This document shows, piece by piece, positions 36,027 to 45,124 of a stretch of 64,000 nt of DNA. The position numbers and the translations under genes are program-made. Origin of the DNA: Xanthobacter oligotrophicus (GTDB lineage Bacteria > Pseudomonadota > Alphaproteobacteria > Rhizobiales > Xanthobacteraceae); the NCBI RefSeq assembly GCF_008364685.1, contig NZ_VTTL01000015.1, positions 29,862 to 93,861 of the forward strand, written 5' to 3'. A model generated the notes under the pieces. It was given only the letters and a program-made list of their open reading frames with translations. It was not told where the DNA came from and did no database searches. Position 1 is the first letter of the stretch, and each line of letters begins with the position of its first letter.

Positions 36027-36812
36027 TCAGATCTGGCGCTCGACCATCATCTTCTTGATTTCGGCGATGGCCTTGGCCGGGTTGAGGCTCTTCGGGCACG
36101 CCTGGGCGCAGTTCATGATGGTGTGGCAGCGATACAGCCGGAAGGGATCTTCCAGATAATCGAGCCGGGAGCCGGTGCGCTCGTCGCGGCTGTCCTTCAG
36201 CCAGCGGGTGGCCTGGAGCAGGGCCGCCGGGCCGAGGTAGCGGTCGCCGTTCCACCAGTAGCTCGGGCAGGAGGTGGAGCAGCAGGCGCACAGGATGCAC
36301 TCGTAGAGGCCGTCCAGCTTCTCGCGATCATCCTTGGCCTGGCGCCACTCCTTCTCGGGGGGCGGGCTGTCGGTCTGCAGCCACGGCTCGATGGAGGCGT
36401 GCTGGGCGTAGAAATGGGTGAGGTCCGGCACCAGGTCCTTCACCACCGGCATGTGCGGCAGCGGGTAGACGTTGACCACGCCCTTCACCAGCACCTCGTC
36501 CATGCCCTTGGTGCAGGCCAGCGTGTTGGTGCCGCCGATGTTCATGGCGCACGAGCCGCACACGCCTTCGCGGCAGGAGCGGCGGAAGGTGAGGGTGGGG
36601 TCGACGGTGTTCTTGATCCAGATCAGGCCGTCGAGGACCATGGGGCCGCAATCCTCGCGGTCGACATAATAGGTGTCGACGCGCGGGTTGCGGCCATCGT
36701 CCGGGTTCCAGCGATAGATGCGGAACTCGGTCAGCGTCTTGGCGCCCTGCGGCTTCGGCCACACCTTGCCGGGCGTGATCTGGGAGTTCTTCGGGAGGGT
36801 GAGCTCAACCAT
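36027..36812 (-). CDS. sdhB: Succinate dehydrogenase iron-sulfur subunit
   Basis: 261 aa. Carries electrons from FAD to quinone in complex II. Cluster ligands are seen as CREGVCGSC plus a later Cys for [2Fe-2S], [13 protein letters not shown] for [4Fe-4S] and [17 protein letters not shown] for [3Fe-4S]. The ATG at 36812 gives the usual [10 protein letters not shown] start; the earlier in-frame start is not favoured. Last gene of sdhCDAB, 105 nt after sdhA and followed by a terminator. Confidence 0.97.
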   Translation of the reverse strand: MVELTLPKNSQITPGKVWPKPQGAKTLTEFRIYRWNPDDGRNPRVDTYYVDREDCGPMVLDGLIWIKNTVDPTLTFRRSCREGVCGSCAMNIGGTNTLACTKGMDEVLVKGVVNVYPLPHMPVVKDLVPDLTHFYAQHASIEPWLQTDSPPPEKEWRQAKDDREKLDGLYECILCACCSTSCPSYWWNGDRYLGPAALLQATRWLKDSRDERTGSRLDYLEDPFRLYRCHTIMNCAQACPKSLNPAKAIAEIKKMMVERQI

Positions 36813-36917
36813 GGGACGTCCTGGAACGCTGGAGCGGTAACCGCCCGCAGGATTTCTGGCCATGGCCGCGCGCGGTGGGCGTTTCCGCCCGTGCCGCGCG
36901 CGGTCGCGATGACACGA

Positions 36918-38753
36918 TCAGTACACGCGCTTCTTGGGCTCGATGTACTGGATGTCGTTGGACAGCGTGTAGGTGTGCACCGGCCGGTCATCGAGCCGCA
37001 CGTTGCCGGATGCGGTATCGAAGTAAGCGAGGGTGTGCTTCATCCAGTTCACGTCGTCGCGATCCGGGAAGTCCTCGCGGGCGTGGCCGCCGCGGCTTTC
37101 CTGGCGGGCGTTGGCGCCCTCCATGGTGACGATGGCCTGGGCGATGAGGTTCTCGAACTCGAGCGTCTCGATGAGGTCCGAGTTCCACACCAGCGAACGG
37201 TCGGTGACGCCGATGTCGCTCGCGCCCTTGTAGACGTCGTGGATCAGCTTGCAGCCTTCCTCCAGCACCTCGCCGGTGCGGAAGACGGCGCAGTTGCTCT
37301 GCATCACCTTCTGCATGGCCAGCCGCAGCTCGGCGGTGGGGGTGCCGCCGGAGGCGTAGCGGGCCGCGTCCAGGCGGGACAGGGCGAGGTCGGCGCTGCC
37401 GGCCGGCAGCTCGCGGTGCTTCTCGCCGGGCTTCACCAGCTCGGCGGCGCGCAGGCCGGCCGCGCGGCCGAACACCACGAGGTCGATGAGCGAGTTGGAG
37501 CCAAGGCGGTTGGCGCCGTGCACCGAGACGCAGGCGGCCTCGCCGATGGCCATGAGGCCGGGCACCACCGTGTCGGGATCGCCCGAGCGCTTGTCCAGCA
37601 CCTCGCCGTAATAGTTCGTGGGGATGCCGCCCATGTTGTAGTGCACGGTCGGGATCACCGGGATCGGCTCGCGGGTCAGGTCCACGCCGGCGAAGATCTT
37701 CGCGCTCTCCGAGATGCCGGGCAGGCGCTCGTGGAGGATGGCGGGGTCGAGATGGTCGAGGTGCAGGAAGATGTGGTCCTTGTTCTTGCCGACGCCGCGG
37801 CCCTCGCGGATCTCCATGGTCATGGAGCGGGAGACCACGTCGCGGGAGGCAAGGTCCTTGGCCGAGGGGGCATAGCGCTCCATGAAGCGCTCGCCCGCGG
37901 AATTGGTGAGGTAGCCGCCCTCGCCGCGGGCGCCCTCGGTGATGAGGCAGCCCGAGCCGTAGATGCCGGTGGGATGGAACTGCACGAATTCCATGTCCTG
38001 CAGCGGCAGGCCGGCGCGCAGCACCATGCCGCCGCCGTCACCGGTGCAGGTGTGGGCGGAGGTGGCGGAGAAATAGGCGCGGCCGTAGCCGCCGGTGGCG
38101 AGCACCACGAGATGGGCGCGGAAGCGGTGGATGGTGCCGTCGTCGAGCTTGATGGCGATGACGCCGCGGCAGCGGCCATCCTCATCCATGATGAGGTCGA
38201 TGGCGAAGTATTCGACGAAGAATTCCGCGTGGTGCTTCAGCGCCGCCCCATAGAGCGTGTGCAGCATGGCGTGGCCGGTGCGGTCCGCCGCGGCGCAGGT
38301 GCGCTGGGCGGTGCCCTTGCCGTAATGGGTGGTCATGCCGCCGAACGGGCGCTGGTAGATCTTGCCGTCCTCGGTGCGGGAGAAGGGCACGCCCCAGTGC
38401 TCCAGCTCGTAGACCGCGGCCGGCGCGTTGCGCACCATGTATTCGATGGCGTCCTGGTCGCCCAGCCAGTCCGACCCCTTCACGGTGTCGTACATGTGCC
38501 ATTCCCACTTGTCCTCGCCCATGTTGGCGAGGGAGGCGGCGACGCCGCCCTGGGCCGCCACGGTGTGGGAGCGGGTGGGGAACACCTTGGTGATGCAGGC
38601 GGTGCGCAGGCCGGCTTCCGAGCAGCCCACCACGGCGCGCAGGCCGGCGCCGCCGGCGCCCACCACGAGCACGTCGTAGGTGTGGTCCTCGATGGGGTAG
38701 GCAGCGCCGTTGATGCCGGGCGCGGCGGCCCCGTTGGTTGCGGTGTCGGCCAT
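36918..38753 (-). CDS. sdhA: Succinate dehydrogenase flavoprotein subunit
   Basis: 611 aa. Oxidises succinate to fumarate with covalently bound FAD. Rossmann motif [11 protein letters not shown] is at about residues 30-40, the FAD-linking His is in [10 protein letters not shown], and catalytic residues occur in HPTGIYGSG and REGRGVG. The ATG at 38753 has GGGAGG upstream and lies 1 nt after the sdhD stop, so the two are translationally coupled. Confidence 0.98.
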   Translation of the reverse strand: MADTATNGAAAPGINGAAYPIEDHTYDVLVVGAGGAGLRAVVGCSEAGLRTACITKVFPTRSHTVAAQGGVAASLANMGEDKWEWHMYDTVKGSDWLGDQDAIEYMVRNAPAAVYELEHWGVPFSRTEDGKIYQRPFGGMTTHYGKGTAQRTCAAADRTGHAMLHTLYGAALKHHAEFFVEYFAIDLIMDEDGRCRGVIAIKLDDGTIHRFRAHLVVLATGGYGRAYFSATSAHTCTGDGGGMVLRAGLPLQDMEFVQFHPTGIYGSGCLITEGARGEGGYLTNSAGERFMERYAPSAKDLASRDVVSRSMTMEIREGRGVGKNKDHIFLHLDHLDPAILHERLPGISESAKIFAGVDLTREPIPVIPTVHYNMGGIPTNYYGEVLDKRSGDPDTVVPGLMAIGEAACVSVHGANRLGSNSLIDLVVFGRAAGLRAAELVKPGEKHRELPAGSADLALSRLDAARYASGGTPTAELRLAMQKVMQSNCAVFRTGEVLEEGCKLIHDVYKGASDIGVTDRSLVWNSDLIETLEFENLIAQAIVTMEGANARQESRGGHAREDFPDRDDVNWMKHTLAYFDTASGNVRLDDRPVHTYTLSNDIQYIEPKKRVY

Positions 38754-38754
38754 G

Positions 38755-39162
38755 TCAGCCTCCCAGGCTGATCTTGAGCACGGCGAAGGCGCCGGCGAGG
38801 GCAATGGCGATGCTGAAGAAGGTGTTGGCCACGATGAGCAGCACCTTGAGCGCCTCGCCGTGGATGTAGTCCTCGATCACCACCTGCATGCCGATGCGCA
38901 TGTGCGTGGTGACCGACAGCAGCGTCAGCAGGATGACCACCGCCACGAACGGATGGCCGAGGGTGGCGCGCGTCGCCGCGTAGCTGGAGCCGGCGAGGCT
39001 GATGACGATCGCGATGAAGGCAATCATCAGGATCAGGTTGGCGAGGCCGGTGACGCGCTGCTTGAAGAAGTGGTCGGTGCCGGAGCGGGCGGAGCCGAGG
39101 CCGCGCACGCGGCCGAGGGCCGTGCGCATGGGGGCGTGTCCGGAGGACGGGGTGTTGCTCAT
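38755..39162 (-). CDS. sdhD: Succinate dehydrogenase hydrophobic anchor subunit
   Basis: 135 aa with three transmembrane helices (residues about 38-60, 67-88, 107-130). The conserved [17 protein letters not shown] carries the heme-ligand His and quinone-site region of SdhD. It anchors SdhAB to the inner membrane with SdhC. It starts 10 nt after sdhC and ends 1 nt before sdhA. Confidence 0.95.
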   Translation of the reverse strand: MSNTPSSGHAPMRTALGRVRGLGSARSGTDHFFKQRVTGLANLILMIAFIAIVISLAGSSYAATRATLGHPFVAVVILLTLLSVTTHMRIGMQVVIEDYIHGEALKVLLIVANTFFSIAIALAGAFAVLKISLGG

Positions 39163-39172
39163 GTGATCCTCC

Positions 39173-39574
39173 TCAGCCCTTCACGGCCAGGCCGACGACC
39201 CACAGGATCACGGTCAGCGCCACGGAGGCGGCCAGGCTGGCCTTGGCGAGGAGCACGCGCTCCTGCGGGCCGAAGCCGTGGATGAAATCCCAGATGAAGT
39301 GGCGCACGCCGCCGAAGGCGTGGTGCAGCAGGGCCCAGGTGTAGCCGAACAGCACGAGGAGGCCGATGGGCGAGCCCGCCACCGAGCGGAAGCTCTCGAA
39401 GGCCGAGGGGGAGGTGGCGGCGGCGAGCAGCCACCAGACCAGGATCGCCGTCCCGAAATAGAGCCCGACGCCGGTGATGCGATGCACAATGGACATCATC
39501 ATCGTAAACAGCGGGCGGTAGATCTGTAGGTGGGGCGAAAGGGGGCGATCAATGCGCTGAGGGCTGTCGGCCAT
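39173..39574 (-). CDS. sdhC: Succinate dehydrogenase cytochrome b556 subunit
   Basis: 133 aa, starting MADSPQRIDRPLSPHLQIYR, the family hallmark, followed by SIVHRITGVGLYFG and three helices; the HHAFGGVRHFIWD segment holds the heme-ligand His. First gene of sdhCDAB. GGAGGAGG precedes the ATG closely. The upstream in-frame extension overlaps the control region and lacks the family N-terminus. Confidence 0.97.
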   Translation of the reverse strand: MADSPQRIDRPLSPHLQIYRPLFTMMMSIVHRITGVGLYFGTAILVWWLLAAATSPSAFESFRSVAGSPIGLLVLFGYTWALLHHAFGGVRHFIWDFIHGFGPQERVLLAKASLAASVALTVILWVVGLAVKG

Positions 39575-39773
39575 GGGGCCTCCTCCAAAAAATCGACCGA
39601 TCAGGTATCTCAATCGTCGACACTTCGCAACGATTCCAAAGCACCTTGGCGGGGCTTTAAAACCGGATACGAGGCGTACCGCAATTGGATGATCGTTGCA
39701 TGCCGCTTTTGCGTCGCGGCGGATTGCTGCGCTGCCAACGTTTCGGGCGCGCGCGTGGGTGCGCTGCACGCGC

Positions 39774-39807
39774 GAAAAAAAACAGCGCCGGAAGACCGGC
39801 GCTGTTC
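39774..39807 (-). terminator. Terminator of ompW
   Basis: Perfect 11-bp arms AACAGCGCCGG/CCGGCGCTGTT around 4 nt (39781-39806); on the minus strand a run of T follows. It begins about 27 nt after the ompW stop. Confidence 0.92.
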
Positions 39808-39832
39808 TGGAGGTCAGGTCTGGAAGGACCGA

Positions 39833-40522
39833 TCAGAAGCGGTAGGTGACGCCCGTACCGAAGATCCAGGGGTTCAGGTCGGCGCCGCCGGTGAGGTAGC
39901 TGCCGCCGACGGTCTGCAGGGTGAAGGAGGGCTCCAGGAAGAGCTTCTTCACGTCCACGTTGATGCCCCAGTGACGGTCGATCATCCAGTCGAAGCCGGC
40001 CTGCAGGGCGAGGCCCCAGGTGTCGTGCACGTCGACGCTGGCGAACGCGGGGTTCTTGGCGTCCTGATTGAAGAACACGGTGTAGTTCACGCCCGCCCCG
40101 ATATAGGGCTTGAACGGCCCGAAATCGGTGAAGTGGTACTGCAGGGTGAGGGTCGGGGGCAGCAGCCACACCTTGCCCACCTGGCCGAGGCTGCTGATGG
40201 TGCCCGAGCCGTTGATGTCGTGGGGGGTGACGCCGAGGATGAGTTCGGCCGCGATGTTCTTGGTGAAGTAGTAGGTGATGTCGAGTTCCGGCACCACCGA
40301 GTCGGAATAGGTGAGGCTGGAGCCGAGGACGCCGTTCACGGACCCGCCGTTCTCCGGCATCACGTACAGCGCGCGAACGCGGATCTGCCAGGGGCTCAGG
40401 GCCTCCTCGACAACCGGGGCCGCCTTGTAGACCGGCGTCGACAGGTCCGCCGCCACCGCGCCGCCCATCGAAAAGGCGGCGAAGCCCGCCGCAACAATGG
40501 CACCCAGACCGAACTTCTTCAT
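39833..40522 (-). CDS. ompW: OmpW family outer-membrane protein
   Basis: 229 aa. Signal peptide MKKFGLGAIVAAGFAAFSMG to about residue 25 (GAVAAD), then an eight-stranded barrel pattern with WQIRVRALYVMPENGG, LGVTPHDI, YHFTDFGPFKPYIGAGVNYT and the C-terminal GTGVTYRF ending in Phe, as outer-membrane proteins do. OmpW forms a hydrophobic channel for small molecules and in E. coli responds to oxygen through FNR. An FNR/FixK-type box lies about 70 nt upstream. The ATG at 40522 has GGAGCGGGG upstream. Confidence 0.93.
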   Translation of the reverse strand: MKKFGLGAIVAAGFAAFSMGGAVAADLSTPVYKAAPVVEEALSPWQIRVRALYVMPENGGSVNGVLGSSLTYSDSVVPELDITYYFTKNIAAELILGVTPHDINGSGTISSLGQVGKVWLLPPTLTLQYHFTDFGPFKPYIGAGVNYTVFFNQDAKNPAFASVDVHDTWGLALQAGFDWMIDRHWGINVDVKKLFLEPSFTLQTVGGSYLTGGADLNPWIFGTGVTYRF

Positions 40523-40592
40523 TGCCCCGCTCCCGCGAACTTGATCAACAAAACCATAGGTCAACACATCGCGCTGCCGATCATCCGAAAGT

Positions 40593-40606
40593 TTGATTTA
40601 TGTCAA
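40593..40606. promoter_or_regulatory. FNR/FixK-type binding site
   Basis: TTGATTTATGTCAA fits the TTGAT-N4-(A/G)TCAA anaerobic box exactly. It is 71 nt from the ompW start codon and 130 nt from the divergent esterase gene, so regulation of ompW is the likelier role. Confidence 0.65.
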
Positions 40607-40735
40607 TTTCGGGTCTGTCGCGGCGAAACTGTGGCGCTGAAGCCACAGGACGGCCGCCCGCCCGCCGCATTTGCCGGGCATGGCTCAGGCTGGTACGCCG
40701 TGCCGGCTCCGGGTGCCGATTCCTCTTGTTCGTGA

Positions 40736-41890
40736 ATGGCTTCCTCTCTCATGTCCTGTTCTGCCGCGGCTCTGCCGCCCCGTTTGGCGGGCGTCCGCTC
40801 GACTTTCGGCCTGCGTCAATCGCAACCAGGTCGCGTATGGCAGGCGATCTTCGTGCTTGCCGGTGTTCTCGTGTTGTTCGAAGCGATGTTCACGATTCTC
40901 CCCGCGCGGGCGGACACCGTGCGCGATCTGCGGCTCTCGGTGAACGGCGAGGACCGGCGCTTCGTGGTGGTCACGCCCGAGGGGGTGAGCGGGCCGGCGC
41001 CGGTGGTGATCGCGCTCCACGGCGCGGCGCAGACCCCCGAAAGCTTCCGCGCCTATTTCGGGCTCGATGCGGCGGCTGCGGCCCACGGCTTCGTGGCGGT
41101 CTATCCGGAAGGCGAGGGGCGGGTGTGGAACGACGGGCGGCCCGCCGCCATGCGCCTCAAGATGATGCTGCGGCCCGGCGACGACGTGGCCTTCCTGGTG
41201 GCGCTCGCCCAGCGGCTGGCGCAGGACGGCATCGCCGATCCGGCGCGCATCTATCTCACCGGCATTTCCAACGGCGGCTTCATGGTGCAGCGCATGGCCT
41301 GCGAGCATGCGGAGCTGTTCGCCGCGTATTCGTCGATCATGGCTACCGCGCCGGCCAATTATCGTGAAGAGTGTAAGCCCGACCGGCCGGTCCCCATCCA
41401 GTTCATCCACGGCACGGCGGATTCCGTCATCGCCTATGCCGGCTTCTGGACCCCGGTGGGGGCGACCCTGTCGGCGCCCGAGAGCGCGCGCCTGTTCGCC
41501 CGCATCAACGGGTGCGGCGCCTCGACCCAGCGCGAGCTGCCCGATCTCGACCAGGCCGACGGCACCACGGCGGTGCTGCGCCGCTGGGACGGTTGCCGGG
41601 ATGGATCGGCGGTGGAACTCATCAGCATCGAGCGCGGTGGCCACCAGTCGCCGGCGCGGGTGGACACCAAGCCGGACCTCGCCACCCCCTTCCTCGGCCT
41701 GCGCAGCCGCGACGTGGATTCAGGCGAGGAAATCTGGCGCTTCATGTCCGCCTTCGGCGGTGGAGCCACCCCCTCGTCGCGGCCGGTCGCGGTACCGTTG
41801 CCGCCGCCGTCCCCGCTGCGGGGCAGCCGCACGGGCGCCGTGGTGCGCCCGGCGGCGGCCGCCGATCAGCGCGGGATCAGCGCCCAGTAG
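40736..41890 (+). CDS. PHB depolymerase-family esterase
   Basis: 384 aa. N-terminal membrane/signal segment (residues 36-58, IFVLAGVLVLFEAMF then LPARA), followed by an alpha/beta-hydrolase of the LpqC/PHB depolymerase/feruloyl esterase group: VVIALHGAAQTPESF holds the oxyanion region, GISNGGFM the nucleophile Ser, FIHGTADSVI the Asp region and GGHQSP the His. Secreted or periplasmic cleavage of a polyester or ester is likely; the substrate is not certain. The C-terminal 40 residues are Pro/Arg-rich. The 3' end overlaps the convergent MaoC gene by 25 nt. Confidence 0.82.
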   Translation: MASSLMSCSAAALPPRLAGVRSTFGLRQSQPGRVWQAIFVLAGVLVLFEAMFTILPARADTVRDLRLSVNGEDRRFVVVTPEGVSGPAPVVIALHGAAQTPESFRAYFGLDAAAAAHGFVAVYPEGEGRVWNDGRPAAMRLKMMLRPGDDVAFLVALAQRLAQDGIADPARIYLTGISNGGFMVQRMACEHAELFAAYSSIMATAPANYREECKPDRPVPIQFIHGTADSVIAYAGFWTPVGATLSAPESARLFARINGCGASTQRELPDLDQADGTTAVLRRWDGCRDGSAVELISIERGGHQSPARVDTKPDLATPFLGLRSRDVDSGEEIWRFMSAFGGGATPSSRPVAVPLPPPSPLRGSRTGAVVRPAAAADQRGISAQ

Positions 41891-42927
41891 TCGAGGTCGA
41901 GGATCACGCTCGGGTCATAGTCCTCGCCGGTCTCGGTGGCGACCTTGGCGGGGAAGTCGCCGGTGAGGCGGTCCTTGGTGGCGATGGTGCGCAGGCGCAG
42001 CGCGCCCACGTCCTCGCGGCCGGGCAGGGGCTGGGCGTCGAGCACCTCGGTCCAGGCGTGCACGGTGAGGCCCGCGAACAAAGGCGCCACATGGCGCCCG
42101 CCATTGATGGCGGCCACGTGGAACACGTTGGCGAGGCCGTTGAAGGACAGCGCGCGGGCGATCGAGATGACGTGCCCGCCATAGATCAGTCGCCGGCCGA
42201 ACCGGCCCTGGCCCTCGGTGAACTGGTTGAAATGCACCTTGGCGGTGTTTTGGTAGAGGCGGGTGGCGATCATGTGCTCCGCCTCCTCCACCGTCATGCC
42301 GTCCACATGGTCGATGCGCTCACCCACCTGATAATCGGCGAAGCGGGCCTGCGAGCCGGAAAGGTCGTTGCGCCAGCCCTCGATGTCGAGCAGCGGCACG
42401 GCGCCGCCCAGCGCGTCGGGGGCCAGCGCCGCCGGCAGCTTGGGCACCACCGGCTCGGGGGCGGGGCGGGAGGTGTCGGCCTTGCGCACCATTACCCAGC
42501 GCACATAGTCCAGGACCTCGGTGCCGTCCTGGTTGAAGCCCACCGAGCGCACATAGACGACGCCGCTCTGGCCGTTGGAATTTTCCCGCAGGCCGATCAC
42601 TTCCGACACGGCGGTCAGCGTGTCGCCGGGATAGACCGGGGCGAGGAAGCGCCCGCCGGCATAGCCCAGATTGGCCACCGCATTGAGGGAGATGTCCGGC
42701 ACCGTCTTGCCGAACACCACGTGGAAGACCAGCAGGTCGTCGACGGGCGCGCGCGGATAGCCGATGGCCTGCGCGAAGCTGTCGGCCGACTGCACGGCGA
42801 AGCGGGTGCCGTAGAGCGCGCTGTAGAGGCTCACGTCGCCGACCGTGACGGTGCGCGGCGTCGCGTGGCGGATCACCTGGCCGACGCTGAAGTCCTCGAA
42901 GAAATTGCCCCGGTTGGTCTTGCTCAT
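41866..42927 (-). CDS. Two-domain MaoC hydratase, mesaconyl-CoA hydratase-like
   Basis: 353 aa. The N-terminal MaoC-type hot-dog domain begins NFFEDFSVGQVIRHATPRTV and carries DVSLYSALYGTRFAVQSADSFA; the C-terminal domain carries FADYQVGERIDHVDG and YGGHVISIARALSFNG. This double-domain form with the DVSLYSALYG block matches mesaconyl-C1-CoA hydratase of the ethylmalonyl-CoA pathway, which hydrates mesaconyl-CoA to beta-methylmalyl-CoA. A malyl-CoA lyase/thioesterase-like gene lies 3 kb away. The start at 42927 (MSKTNRGN) fits the family; ATG at 42933 is also possible. Confidence 0.82.
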   Translation of the reverse strand: MSKTNRGNFFEDFSVGQVIRHATPRTVTVGDVSLYSALYGTRFAVQSADSFAQAIGYPRAPVDDLLVFHVVFGKTVPDISLNAVANLGYAGGRFLAPVYPGDTLTAVSEVIGLRENSNGQSGVVYVRSVGFNQDGTEVLDYVRWVMVRKADTSRPAPEPVVPKLPAALAPDALGGAVPLLDIEGWRNDLSGSQARFADYQVGERIDHVDGMTVEEAEHMIATRLYQNTAKVHFNQFTEGQGRFGRRLIYGGHVISIARALSFNGLANVFHVAAINGGRHVAPLFAGLTVHAWTEVLDAQPLPGREDVGALRLRTIATKDRLTGDFPAKVATETGEDYDPSVILDLDYWALIPR

Positions 42928-43083
42928 CTTCATCCCCCCGTGTCCCGCCATGTTGCAGAGCGGCGCGGTGCGACGCAACAGCCGTGCGGATCCGGCGCCG
43001 CGCTGCTTGACGCGGCGTGCCTGATGGTCCTCATGGGGGTAAGGCGCTGCGGGCGGCGCCGCCATTCGACAAAGGGGGCAGGG

Positions 43084-43986
43084 GTGTCGGGTTCGGCGAG
43101 CCAGAAATTGTCGTTTCAGGCCATGATCTTCACGGCCTGCCTGTTTCCCTTCTACATTCTCGCTGCGACGCTCACCAATTCGGCGGCGATCCTCACCGAC
43201 CTGTTGGCGACCTCCTTCGACCTCACCGCGCTCACCGCCTGCTGGCTGGTGCTGCGGCTCGCCCACAATTCCCATTCGGGCAAATATGCCTACGGCCTCG
43301 GCAAGCTGGAAAACCTCGCCGAGCTGATGATTGCGCTGCTGCAGACGGTGCTGGTCTTCATCGCCGGCTCCAACGCCATCATGCGCATCTTCCATCCGGA
43401 AGGGGTGAGCGGGGCGGAGCTGGGCCTGTTCGTCACCGCCGCCGCGGTGATCGGCAATTGGATCTTGAACCGCAAGGCCACGCGCCTCGCCCATGAGACG
43501 CGCTCGCCGGTGCTGGCGGCGCAGGCGCGGGTGCACCTGGTGTCGGCCATCTCCTCGGGCTCGGTGTTCATCGTCACGGTGGTGCTGTCGATCTTCAACA
43601 ACGTGACCTGGATGTATTATCTCGATCCGGTGGCGTCGTTCGTCGTCATCGGCTTCATGATCTACAACATCTTTGCCATGCTCTCGAGCTCGGTCGCCTC
43701 GCTCCTTGACCAGGCCATCGACGAGGCCGGCCAGCTGCGCATCCTCAAGGTGCTCACCAGTCACTTCGACGATTTCGACGAACTGGGCGACATCCGCACC
43801 CGGCAGTTCGGCGGCAAGATGTTCGTGGAGTTGCACCTCGGCTTCGAGGGCGACTGGACGGTTACGAAGACGCGCGCCGTCGTCGCCCGGCTGACCGATG
43901 CGGTGCGGCAGGAATTCAAGCAGGCGGGCGACGAGGTGGACGTGGCCGTGGTGCTCATTCCCGCCCATGGAGCCGAGGCTGCCTGA
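43084..43986 (+). CDS. Cation diffusion facilitator (CDF) family transporter
   Basis: 300 aa. Six helices, with the metal-binding pair in helices 2 and 5 visible as AAILTDLLATSFDL and LDPVASFVVIGFMIYN, and a cytoplasmic C-terminal domain (FDDFDELGDIRTRQFGGKMFVELHLGFE split by a loop). It exports Zn, Fe, Mn or similar by proton antiport. The Asp positions differ from typical ZitB proteins (T-D-L-L-A-T instead of H-x-x-x-D), so the metal cannot be guessed. GTG at 43084 follows GGGGG; an ATG at 43024 is less likely. Confidence 0.85.
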   Translation: MSGSASQKLSFQAMIFTACLFPFYILAATLTNSAAILTDLLATSFDLTALTACWLVLRLAHNSHSGKYAYGLGKLENLAELMIALLQTVLVFIAGSNAIMRIFHPEGVSGAELGLFVTAAAVIGNWILNRKATRLAHETRSPVLAAQARVHLVSAISSGSVFIVTVVLSIFNNVTWMYYLDPVASFVVIGFMIYNIFAMLSSSVASLLDQAIDEAGQLRILKVLTSHFDDFDELGDIRTRQFGGKMFVELHLGFEGDWTVTKTRAVVARLTDAVRQEFKQAGDEVDVAVVLIPAHGAEAA

Positions 43987-44066
43987 CGTCGAAGGCCAGG
44001 GCAGGAGGGGCCGCCTGAGGCGCCCTCTCAATCAGAGATAGAGAAGGCCCGCGCCCGGCGCCGGGA

Positions 44067-44270
44067 TCAGTGCTCGGACAGCACCACGTCGTCGGACCAC
44101 TCGCCCTCCACCTCCTTGACGATGGCCTGGCCGCAGATGACGCGGCCCTGCACCGTATCGAAGGTGAGGGTGGGGGCGCCGTGCAACTGCCAGCCCTTGT
44201 TGAGGGCGGCGGACACGCGCTTGCAGAAGGCCGCATCGTCGGGGCCGGTGAGGTAGCGGTAGAGCTTCAT
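44067..44270 (-). CDS. DUF1737 domain protein
   Basis: 67 aa, MKLYRYLTGPDDAAFCKRVS at the start and GWQLHGAPTLTFD in the middle, the DUF1737 pattern of short bacterial proteins. No biochemical function known. It is convergent with the CDF transporter and separated from the DJ-1/PfpI gene by palindromic elements. Confidence 0.85.
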   Translation of the reverse strand: MKLYRYLTGPDDAAFCKRVSAALNKGWQLHGAPTLTFDTVQGRVICGQAIVKEVEGEWSDDVVLSEH

Positions 44271-44293
44271 GGGTCTTGTCCTGGGACGATCGA

Positions 44294-44395
44294 GCGTTTT
44301 CGAGCGAAGTGGATACCGGTTCGCGTGAAGAAAACGCGAAAACTCAATAATCCAGAGCGCTTTCCGTGAGCCTGGGCGAGCGGAAAACGCTCTGG
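44294..44395. repeat. Two adjoining palindromic elements, rhizobial type
   Basis: Hairpin 1 (44294-44337): arms GCGTTTTC and GAAAACGC around GAAGTGGATACCGGTTCGCG, a sequence class common between genes of Hyphomicrobiales. Hairpin 2 (44352-44395): CCAGAGCGCTTTCCG pairs with CGGAAAACGCTCTGG with one mismatch. They fill the gap between two minus-strand genes. Confidence 0.7.
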
Positions 44396-44418
44396 CGGGT
44401 CGCTTTGGAGCGGTCGCG

Positions 44419-45111
44419 TCAGAGCCGCGCGGCGGCGCGGCGGGCAGCCGCCACGCGCTTTTCCTGGAAGGCGCGGGTCTTCTCCCGCACCTCGGCGACG
44501 AGGCGGGGGTCCTCCCGGTCGCGGGGCGGAAAGGCGGGCGCCGGCTGGTATTCGATGGCGAGGGCGATGCGCCGCGCCTCGTCCTCCCCGGCGATCTCGG
44601 CGGCCAGCGCCAGCGCGAGGTCGATGCCGGAGGAGACCCCGGCGCCGGTGAAGCGGTTGCGATCCACCACCACCCGCTCCTCCACCGGAATGGCGCCGAG
44701 CAGGGCCAACTGGTCCAGCGACAGCCAGTGGCTGGTGGCGCGATAGCCGGTGAGCAGGCCGGCCGCGCCAAGAATCAGCGAGCCGGTGCACACCGAGGTG
44801 ACGTAGCGCGCCTGGACCGCCATGCGGCGCAAGAAATCCAGCGCCGGCCCGTCATCCATCAGCTCCAGCTGGCCGGGGCCGCCGGGCACGAACAGCAGTT
44901 CGCAGCCGGCGACCTCGTTGAAGCTGGAATTGGCCATGATGGCGAGGCCCGCCACATCCACCACCGGCCGCTTGCAGCTCTCGGCCACGATCTCCAGCCG
45001 CGCTCCGGGCAGGCGCGCGAACACCTCGAACGGGCCGGTGAGATCGAGCTGGGTCATGCGCGGATAGGCGAACATGACAATGCGGAACGGGGCCGTGACG
45101 GGCTGGGACAT
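44419..45111 (-). CDS. DJ-1/PfpI family protein, isonitrile hydratase-like
   Basis: 230 aa. DJ-1/PfpI domain starting FRIVMFAYPRMTQLDLTGPF, with LLFVPGGPGQLELM and the nucleophile elbow SVCTGSLILGAAGLLTGYRA (Cys at about residue 120) followed by ATSHW. This set matches isonitrile (isocyanide) hydratases, which convert isonitriles to N-formamides, but many GlxA/AraC-type sensors share it. No helix-turn-helix domain is attached. It starts 13 nt after the CoA-lyase gene stop, so they may share a transcript. Confidence 0.82.
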   Translation of the reverse strand: MSQPVTAPFRIVMFAYPRMTQLDLTGPFEVFARLPGARLEIVAESCKRPVVDVAGLAIMANSSFNEVAGCELLFVPGGPGQLELMDDGPALDFLRRMAVQARYVTSVCTGSLILGAAGLLTGYRATSHWLSLDQLALLGAIPVEERVVVDRNRFTGAGVSSGIDLALALAAEIAGEDEARRIALAIEYQPAPAFPPRDREDPRLVAEVREKTRAFQEKRVAAARRAAARL

Positions 45112-45124
45112 GCTGGCTACGACC

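Noticed and set aside
35883..38771. 962-codon plus-strand frame opposite sdhA and sdhB
   Set aside because: Mirror of highly conserved sdh genes with high third-position GC; no start signal or recognisable domain.
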